Origin: Prosopocoilus inquinatus
Taxonomy: Eukaryota; Arthropoda; Insecta; Coleoptera; Lucanidae
Reading direction: 5' to 3'
Assembly: GCA_036172665.1 (NCBI GenBank)
Contig: JAYKNF010000013.1
Location: 2,852,001 to 2,916,000, forward strand
Length of the DNA: 64,000 nucleotides
The translations under genes and the position numbers were made by a program. Below are positions 55,985 through 64,000 of this stretch, one piece after another. The notes under the pieces were generated by a model that saw only the letters and a list, made by a program, of their open reading frames with translations, was not told the DNA's origin and did no database searches. Every line of letters starts with the position of its first letter. Position 1 is the stretch's first letter.

Positions 55985-57321
55985 AGGAACCCCTTAAGTA
56001 CACTTTTCCGAGTTTCTTTTCTTATATATGACAAGTGGGATCCGCTACGCTCCGCCCACTTGTGGGTATGAACAGAGGCTTGTGTGGACAGAGGCTTTGT
56101 ATAGACGGAGGTTTCGTTTGGACGGAAGAGGTGAGAGCGCTGCGCGCTGTTTGGGCCGCTAGCCTTTGGGGGCTCGCGGCACCTAGGGACTTGGAAGAAT
56201 GTTGGAAAACTTTAAGAATTGATTTTTCTAATTTTCGAAATTTTGAGTATTTTTCCCCAATTTTTTCAATTTTTCCGTTCTCCTAATTTATAAATTTTTT
56301 TTCGCCGTCTGGGTTGGCCCCGCTTGGGTTGGCGTCGGTTGGGTTCACCTTGAACAATTTTACAAAAGAAAGGGAAGGAAAGTTTAAGAAAAAGTGAGAA
56401 AAATTGTTGAAAAACTTAAGAAATCGGTTTCCTTAATTTTTAGAATTTTTTCCATTTTTTTTCGATTTTTTTCAATTTTTTCTCGAAATTTACTACATTT
56501 TTCCCTAATTCTTTAAATTTTTTCGTTTTCTTTAAAATAAAATTTTTCTGTCATCTGGGTTGGCCTCGCTTGGGTTGGCGCCGTTTGAGTTGACCTTGAA
56601 CAATTAAAAAAAAAAAGAGTTAAGGAATATGTAAGAGAAAGTGAGGAAAAATGTTTTAAAAAAGTTGTAAAACGTCAATAATCGGCTTCCTCTATTCTTA
56701 GAATTTTTTCCTATTTTTTTCGATTTTTTCAATTTTTTCCCGAAATTTTGAATATTTTTCCCCAATTTTTCCGTTCTCCTAATTTTTAAATTTTTTTTCG
56801 CCGTCTGGGTTGGCCTCGCTTGGGTTGGCGTCGGTTGGGTTGACCTTGAACAATTTTCGAAAAAAAGTGAATTAAAATGTAAGAAGTGATGAAATGTTTT
56901 AAAAAAGTTGGGAAACTTAAGAAATCCGTTTCCCTAATTTTTAGAATTCTTGTCGATTTTTCTCGATTTTTTTAAATTTCCCCCCGAAATTTTGAATATT
57001 TTTCCCCAATTTTTTCAATTTTTCCGTTCTCTTAATTTTTAATTTTTTAAAATTTTTATCGATTTTTTTCAATTTTTTCCCTTAAATTTCCCGCTTTAAT
57101 TGCCGGCCGGAGAGCTAACGAATCGACCTCCCCGCGATCGCATTTTTTTTTTAATCACAAACGAACATCCAAAGCCTCCTTTATTCATCTATTTACGTAA
57201 TATGTACGGTCGAAATTATGTTCGAACGCGTCCGCGCGGCGAAAGAGATCGCGTCGGCGGCTTTAGATTAGGTCACGTTCGACCGGCGGCGCACGTACTC
57301 CCTCCGCCGCCGGGCCGACTG
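55985..57321. repeat. Segment B, AT-rich spacer and segment C of unit 11
   Basis: Hairpin at 56031-56063. The spacer is a hybrid: its left part follows the 53268 type (TTGAAAAACTT), and from about 56740 it follows the 51300 type with GCTAACGAATC in segment C. This marks the duplication joint of the two-unit block. No gene is seen. Confidence 0.9.
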
Positions 57322-57909
57322 CGGGCGTAACACGACACACGCGAAAGAGATCGCGCGTCGCTTTCAGGTTAGATCATTGTCGATAGTCAGCACGCCCCCC
57401 CTCCCTTCCGACCACCGGTGCTCCGGCCCCACGACTGGCCGTACAGATATATAATATTACATATGTCAAGTGTCAAGGTTTCCTTACTGCGCGTGTCGCG
57501 CGATCGTTGCCAACCAACCCTCGTCGATCCCATCTTTTACGCGGCGGCAAATTCAAATGCAAATTCAAATGAGCTCCGTCAAAATCTCGACGCGTTCGGT
57601 CGAGCGTACACGCGACGGCACAATGCAAATCGTGAAGAATTTAACCGGCAAAACGACGCCGCCGCCGCCGCCGCGATCGTCTTATAACCTTTTTTCCGAT
57701 TACCGGAGTAACATCGGAGAAATGGAATTTGGAGGTTTTCAGTTGTTTTTAACACTTACTTTTTTTCAGTGGAAACACTTTTTCACTGTTACACACGCGT
57801 TCGTGTCACATTTTCGATATCACCCCGTATATCTCTCGCCATGTGGTAAACGTTACGTTCGTAAAGCTACTTTCTTCTACGTCGGAAAGAATTCGACGCG
57901 ATCGATTTA
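57322..57909. repeat. Core segment A of unit 12 (588-bp form)
   Basis: Copy of the core at 51889, with the 12-bp duplication; small ORF at 57623-57910. Confidence 0.93.
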
Positions 57910-58700
57910 GACCTTTCGTTTGATAGGCGACAATCCGGGTTTACGTTCGACGCGTCCGATTTCGATCATTGCAGCGCCATCTTCGATCGAAAAATCGAAC
58001 CGACGCGATTTTCCGTCGCCGCTCGGCGAGACCTTTCGTTTGATACGCGACAACCCGGGTTTACGTTCGACGCGTCCGATTTCGATCATTGCAGCGCCAT
58101 CTTCGATCGAAAAATCGAACCGACGCGATTTTCCGTCGCCGCTCGGCGAGACCTTTCGTTTGATGCGCGACAACCCGGGTTTACGTTCGACGCGTCCAGT
58201 TTCGATCATTGCAGCGCCATCTTCGATCGAAAAATCGAACCGACGCGATTTTCCGTCGCCGCTCGGCGAGACCTTTCGTTTGATACGCGACAACCCGGGT
58301 TTACGTTCGACGCGTCCAGTTTCGATCATTGCAGCGCCATCTTCGATCGAAAAATCGAACCGACGCGATTTTCCGTCGCCGCTCGGCGAGACCTTTCGTT
58401 TGATACGCGACAACCCGGGTTTACGTTCGACGCGTCCAGTTTCGATCATTGCAGCGCCATCTTCGATCGAAAAATCGAACCGACGCGATTTTCCGTCGCC
58501 GCTCGGCGAGACCTTTCGTTTGATACGCGACAACCCGGGTTTACGTTCGACGCGTTCGATTTCGATCATTGCAGCGCCATCTTCGATCGAAAAATCGAAC
58601 CGACGCGATTTTCCGTCGCCGCTCGGCGAGACCTTTCGTTTGATACGCGACAACCCGGGTTTACGTTCTACGCGACCGATTTCGATCATTGCGGCGCCAT
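57910..58700. repeat. 120-bp satellite array 12 (6.6 monomers)
   Basis: Copy of array 10 at a distance of 5433 bases, with one noticed base difference. Confidence 0.95.
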
Positions 58701-60050
58701 AGGAACTCCTTAAGTACACTTTTCCGAGTTTCTTTTCTTATATATGACAAGTGGGATCCGCTACGCTCCGCCCACTTGTGGGTATGAACAGAGGCTTGTG
58801 TGGACAGAGGCTTTGTATAGACGGAGGTTTCGTTTGGACGGAAGAGGTGAGAGCGCTGCGCGCTGTTTGGGCCGCTAGCCTTTGGGGGCTCGCGGCACCT
58901 AGGGACTTGGAAGAATGTTGGAAAACTTTAAGAATTGATTTTTCTAATTTTCGAAATTTTGAGTATTTTTCCCCAATTTTTTCAATTTTTCCGTTCTCCT
59001 AATTTATAAATTTTTTTTCGCCGTCTGGGTTGGCCCCGCTTGGGTTGGCGTCGGTTGGGTTCACCTTGAACAATTTTACAAAAGAAAGGGAAGGAAAGTT
59101 TAAGAAAAAGTGAGAAAAATTGTTGAAAAACTTAAGAAATCGGTTTCCTTAATTTTTAGAATTTTTTCCATTTTTTTTCGATTTTTTTCAATTTTTTCTC
59201 GAAATTTACTACATTTTTCCCTAATTCTTTAAATTTTTTCGTTTTCTTTAAAATAAAATTTTTCTGTCATCTGGGTTGGCCTCGCTTGGGTTGGCGCCGT
59301 TTGAGTTGACCTTGAACAATTAAAAAAAAAAGAGTTAAGGAATATGTAAGAGAAAGTGAGGAAAAATGTTTTAACAAAGTTGTAAAACGTCAATAATCGG
59401 CTTCCTCTATTCTTAGAATTTTTTCCTATTTTTTTCGATTTTTTCAATTTTTTCCCGAAATTTTGAATATTTTTCCCCAATTTTTTCAATTTTTCCGTTC
59501 TCCTAATTTTTAAATTTTTTTTCGCCGTCTGGGTTGGCCTCGCTTGGGTTGGCGTCGGTTGGGTTGACCTTGAACAATTTTCGAAAAAAAGTGAAGGAAA
59601 ATGTAAGAAGTGATGAAATGTTTTAAAAAAGTTGGAAAACTTAAGAAATCCGTTTCCCTAATTTTTAGAATTCTTGTCGATTTTTCTCGATTTTTTTAAA
59701 TTTCCCCCCGAAATTTTGAATATTTTTCCCCAATTTTTTCAATTTTTCCGTTCTCTTAATTTTTAAATTTTTAAAATTTTTATCGATTTTTTCAATTTTT
59801 TCCCTTAAATTTCCCGCTTTAATTGCCGGCCGGAGAGCGAACGAATCGACCTCCCCGCGCTCGCATTTTTTTTTTAATCACAAACGAACATCCAAAGCCT
59901 CCTTTTCCTTTATTCATCTATTTACGTAATATGTACGGTCGAAATTATGTTCGAACGCGTCCGCGCGGCGAAAGAGATTGCGTCGGCGGCTTTAGATTAG
60001 GTCACGTTCGACCGGCGGCGCACGTACTTCCTCCGCCGCCGGGCCGACTG
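58701..60050. repeat. Segment B, AT-rich spacer and segment C of unit 12
   Basis: Copy of 53268-54617; hairpin at 58747-58779. No difference from that copy was noticed by eye. No gene is seen. Confidence 0.9.
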
Positions 60051-60626
60051 CGGGCGTAACACGACACACGCGAAAGAGATCGCGCGTCGCTTTCAGGTTA
60101 GATCATTGTCGATAGTCAGCACGCCCCCCCTCCCTTCCGACCACCGGTGCTCCGGCCCCACGACTGGCCGTACAGATATATAATATTACATATGTCAAGT
60201 GTCAAGGTTTCCTTACTGCGCGTGTCGCGCGATCGTTGCCAACCAACCCTCGTCGATCCCATCTTTTACGCGGCGGCAAATTCAAATGAGCTCCGTCAAA
60301 ATCTCGACGCGTTCGGTCGAGCGTACACACGACGGCACAATGCAAATCGTGAAGAATTTAACCGGCAAAACGACGCCGCCGCCGCCGCCGCGATCGTCTT
60401 ATAACCTTTTTTCCGATTACCGGAGTAACATCGGAGAAATGGAATTTGGAGGTTTTCAGTTGTTTTTAACACTTACTTTTTTTCAGTGGAAATACTTTTT
60501 CACTGTTACACACGCGTTCGTGTCACATTTTCGATATCGCCCCGTATATCTCTCGCCATGTGGTAAACGTTACGTTCGTAAAGCTACTTTCTTCTACGTC
60601 GGAAAGAATTCGACGCGATCGATTTA
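60051..60626. repeat. Core segment A of unit 13 (576-bp form)
   Basis: Copy of the core at 54618; small ORF at 60340-60627 with the same two amino-acid changes. Confidence 0.93.
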
Positions 60627-61417
60627 GACCTTTCGTTTGATAGGCGACAATCCGGGTTTACGTTCGACGCGTCCGATTTCGATCATTGCAGCGCCATCTT
60701 CGATCGAAAAATCGAACCGACGCGATTTTCCGTCGCCGCTCGGCGAGACCTTTCGTTTGATACGCGACAATCCGTGTTTACGTTCGACGCGTTCGATTTC
60801 GATCATTGCAGCGCCATCTTCGATCGAAAAATCGAACCGACGCGATTTCCCGTCGCCGCTCGGCGAGACCTTTCGTTTGATACGCGACAACCCGGGTTTA
60901 CGTTCGACGCGTCCGATTTCGATCATTGCAGCGCCATCTTCGATCGAAAAATCGAACCGACGCGATTTTCCGTCGCCGCTCGGCGAGGCCTTCCGTTTGA
61001 TACGCGACAACCCGGGTTTACGTTCGACGCGTCCGATTTCGATCATTGCAGCGCCATCTTCGATCGAAAAATCGAACCGACGCGACTTTCCGTCGCCGCT
61101 CGGCGAGACCTTTCGTTTGATACGCGACAACCCGGGTTTACGTTCGACGCGTCCGATTTCGATTATTGCAGCGCCATCTTCGATCGAAAAATCGAACCGA
61201 CGCGATTTTCCGTCGCCGCTCGGCGAGACCTTTCGTTTGATACGCGACAATCCGGGTTTACGTTCGACGCGTCCGATTTCGATCATTGCAGCGCCATCTT
61301 CGATCGAAAAATCGAACCGACGCGATTTTCCGTCGCCGCTCGGCGAGACCTTTCGTTTGATACGCGACAACCCGGGTTTACTTTCTACGCGACCGATTTC
61401 GATCATTGCGGCGCCAT
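60627..61417. repeat. 120-bp satellite array 13 (6.6 monomers)
   Basis: Copy of array 11 with all its private variants. Confidence 0.95.
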
Positions 61418-62762
61418 AGGAACCCCTTAAGTACACTTTTCCGAGTTTCTTTTCTTATATATGACAAGTGGGATCCGCTACGCTCCGCCCACTTGTGGGT
61501 ATGAACAGAGGCTTGTGTGGACAGAGGCTTTGTATAGACGGAGGTTTCGTTTGGACGGAAGAGGTGAGAGCGCTGCGCGCTGTTTGGGCCGCTAGCCTTT
61601 GGGGGCTCGCGGCACCTAGGGACTTGGAAGAATGTTGGAAAACTTTAAGAATTGATTTTTCTAATTTTCGAAATTTTGAGTATTTTTCCCCAATTTTTTC
61701 AATTTTTCCGTTCTCCTAATTTATAATTTTTTTTTCGCCGTCTGGGTTGGCCCCGCTTGGGTTGGCGTCGGTTGGGTTCACCTTGAACAATTTTACAAAG
61801 GAAAGGGAAGGAAAGTTTAAGAAAAAGTGAGAAAAATTGTTGGAAAACTTAAGAAATCGGTTTCCTTAATTTTTAGAATTTTTTCCATTTTTTTTCGATT
61901 TTTTTCAATTTTTTCTCGAAATTTACTACATTTTTCCGTAATTCTTTAAATTTTTTCGTTTTCTTTAAAATAAAATTTTTCTGTCATCTGGGTTGGCCTC
62001 GCTTGGGTTGGCGCCGTTTGAGTTGACCTTGAACAATTAAAAAAAAAAGAGTTAAGGAATATGTAAGAGAAAGTGAGGAAAAATGTTTTAAAAAAGTTGT
62101 AAAACGTCAATAATCGGCTTCCTCTATTCTTAGAATTTTTTCCTATTTTTTTCGATTTTTTCAATTTTTTCCCGAAATTTTGAATATTTTTCCCCAATTT
62201 TTTCAATTTTTCCGTTCTCCTAATTTTTAAATTTTTTTTCGCCGTCTGGGTTGGCCTCGCTTGGGTTGGCGTCGGTTGGGTTGACCTTGAACAATTTTCG
62301 AAAAAAAGTGAAGGAAAATGTAAGAAGTGATGAAATGTTTTAAAAAAGTTGGAAAACTTAAGAAATCCGTTTCCCTAATTTTTAGAATTCTTGTCGATTT
62401 TTCTCGATTTTTTTAAATTTCCCCCCGAAATTTTGAATATTTTTCCCCAATTTTTTCAATTTTTCCGTTCTCTTAATTTTTGATTTTTTTAAATTTTTAT
62501 CGATTTTTTTCAATTTTTTCCCTTAAATTTCCCGCTTTAATTGCCGGCCGGAGAGCGAACGAATCGACCTCCCCGCGCTCGCATTTTTTTTTTAATCACA
62601 AACGAACATCCAAAGCCTCCTTTATTCATCTATTTACGTAATATGTACGGTCGAAATTATGTTCGAACGCGTCCGCGCGGCGAAAGAGATCGCGTCGGCG
62701 GCTTTAGATTAGGTCACGTTCGACCGGCGGCGCACGTACTCCCTCCGCCGCCGGGCCGACTG
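61418..62762. repeat. Segment B, AT-rich spacer and segment C of unit 13
   Basis: Hairpin at 61464-61496. The two-unit duplication ends near 61719: from there the spacer is a different variant (ACAAAGGAAAG, TTTTTCCGTAATTC, TTTTTGATTTTTTT). Segment C lacks the TTTTCC insertion. No gene is seen. Confidence 0.9.
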
Positions 62763-63338
62763 CCGGCGTAACACGACACACGCGAAAGAGTTCGCGCGTC
62801 GCTTTCAGGTTAGATCACTGTCGCTAGGCAGCACGCCCCCCCTCCCTTCCGTCCACCGGTGCTCCGGCCCCACGACTGGCCGTACAGATATATAATATTA
62901 CATATGTCAAGTGTCAAGGTTTCCTTACTGCGCGTGTCGCGCGATCGTTGCCAACCAACCCTCGTCGATCCCATCTTTTACGCGGCGGCAAATTCAAATG
63001 AGCTCCGTCAAAATCTCGACGCGTTCGGTCGAGCGTACACGCGACGGCACAATGCAAATCGTGAAGAATTTAACCGGCAAAACGACGCCGCCGCCGCCGC
63101 CGCGATCGTCTTATAACCTTTTTTCCGATTACCGGAGTAACATCGGAGAAATGGAATTTGGAGGTTTTCAGTTGTTTTTAACACTTACTTTTTTTCAGTG
63201 GAAACACTTTTTCACTGTTACACACGCGTTCGTGTCACATTTTCGATATCACCCCGTATATCTCTCGCCATGTGGTAAACGTTACGTTCGTAAAGCTACT
63301 TTCTTCTACGTCGGAAAGAATTCGACGCGATCGATTTA
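62763..63338. repeat. Core segment A of unit 14 (576-bp form)
   Basis: Has the GAGTTCGCG/CACTGTCG/GGCAGC variants otherwise found only in front of the solo LTR and full copy 1, but carries no insertion at AGGT. The small ORF is at 63052-63339. Confidence 0.93.
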
Positions 63339-64000
63339 GACCTTTCGTTTGATAGGCGACAATCCGGGTTTACGTTCGACGCGTCCGATTTCGATCATTG
63401 CAGCGCCATCTTCGATCGAAAAATCGAACCGACGCGATTTTCCGTCGCCGCTCGGCGAGACCTTTCGTTTTATGCGCGACAACCCGGGTTTACGTTCGAC
63501 GCGTCCGATTTCGATCATTGCAGCGCCATGTTCGATCGAAAAATCGAACCGACGCGATTTTCCGTCACCGCTCGGCGAGACCTTTCGTTTGATATGCGAC
63601 AACCCGGGTTTACGTTCGACGCGTCCGATTTCGATCATTGCAGCGCCATCTTCGATCGAAAAATCGAACCGACGCGATTTTCCGTCGCCGCTCGGCGAGA
63701 CCTTTCGTTTGATGCGCGACAACCCGGGTTTACGTTCGACGCGTCCAGTTTCGATCATTGCAGCGCCATCTTCGATCGAAAAATCGAACCGACGAGATTT
63801 TCCGTCGCCGCTCGGCGAGACCTTTCGTTTGATACGCGACAACCCGGGTTTACGTTCGACGCGTCCGATTTCGATTATTGCAGCGCCATCTTCGATCGAA
63901 AAATCGAACCGACGCGATTTTCCGTCGCCGCTCGGCGAGACCTTTCGTTTGATACGCGACAATCCGGGTTTACGTTCGACGCGTCCGATTTCGATCATTG
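63339..64000. repeat. 120-bp satellite array 14, cut by the window end
   Basis: About 5.5 monomers are visible and the array continues beyond the window. The second monomer has TTTTATGCGCG and GCCATGTTCG variants; TTTTATGCGCG is shared with array 1. Confidence 0.95.

Noticed and set aside
1..64000. Ribosomal RNA genes within the repeat unit
   Set aside because: The layout resembles an intergenic spacer, but no stretch resembling conserved 18S, 5.8S or 28S sequence was recognised, and the units follow each other without room for an rRNA gene.
1..64000. Telomeric repeats (TTAGG or similar)
   Set aside because: GGTTGG-rich blocks and GGGTTTACG in the monomer look superficially similar, but no run of a telomere unit was found.

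Overview
The window is a eukaryotic, probably arthropod (insect-like), tandem-repeat domain. The reasons are nested satellite repeats, Ty3/Gypsy and CR1/Jockey-type retroelements, insect-style degenerate zinc knuckles and very short candidate introns. No rRNA, tRNA, bacterial operon or single-copy host gene was recognised by eye. The species cannot be named from this sequence alone.

Layout: about thirteen higher-order units follow one another in the same orientation, carrying fourteen arrays of one CpG-rich 120-bp monomer. A standard unit has four parts. Core segment A (576 or 588 bp) has a TATA-like stretch, a (GCC)n tract and a short ORF with a ubiquitin-like start. Next comes a 120-bp monomer array, from 6.6 to about 34.5 copies. 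Segment B (about 235 bp) follows, with a 9-bp-stem hairpin. Last is an AT-rich spacer made of up to three diverged subrepeats of about 250 bp with G-rich, quadruplex-like blocks, ending in GC-rich segment C. The shortest units are about 2.7 kb. Complete arrays start and stop at the same monomer phase (length 120n+71). Units at positions 1-4284 and 4285-9426 are rearranged: one lacks core A, and one array runs directly into the middle of a core A.

Mobile elements: two complete, near-identical Ty3/Gypsy LTR retrotransposons (20456-28803 and 31882-40229, 8348 bp each) and one solo LTR (11805-13099) all sit at the same base of core A with the same 4-bp duplication AGGT. The simplest reading is one insertion that was later amplified with the satellite unit, one copy then collapsing to a solo LTR. 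Each full element has gag and pol (protease, reverse transcriptase, RNase H, integrase) in a -1 overlap, and no recognisable env. A 5'-truncated CR1/Jockey-like non-LTR element (47511-49459) interrupts one 120-bp array and ends in a (TTA)n tail.

The only recognisable proteins belong to retroelements, so there is no host pathway to reconstruct. The main interest is the satellite. Each monomer carries a 17-mer matching the mammalian CENP-B box at 14 of 17 positions, beside a long imperfect dyad, and the non-LTR insertion lies in the loop of that dyad. The block is a candidate centromeric, pericentromeric or other heterochromatic satellite with co-amplified retroelements. The functional part is inference and needs chromatin data.
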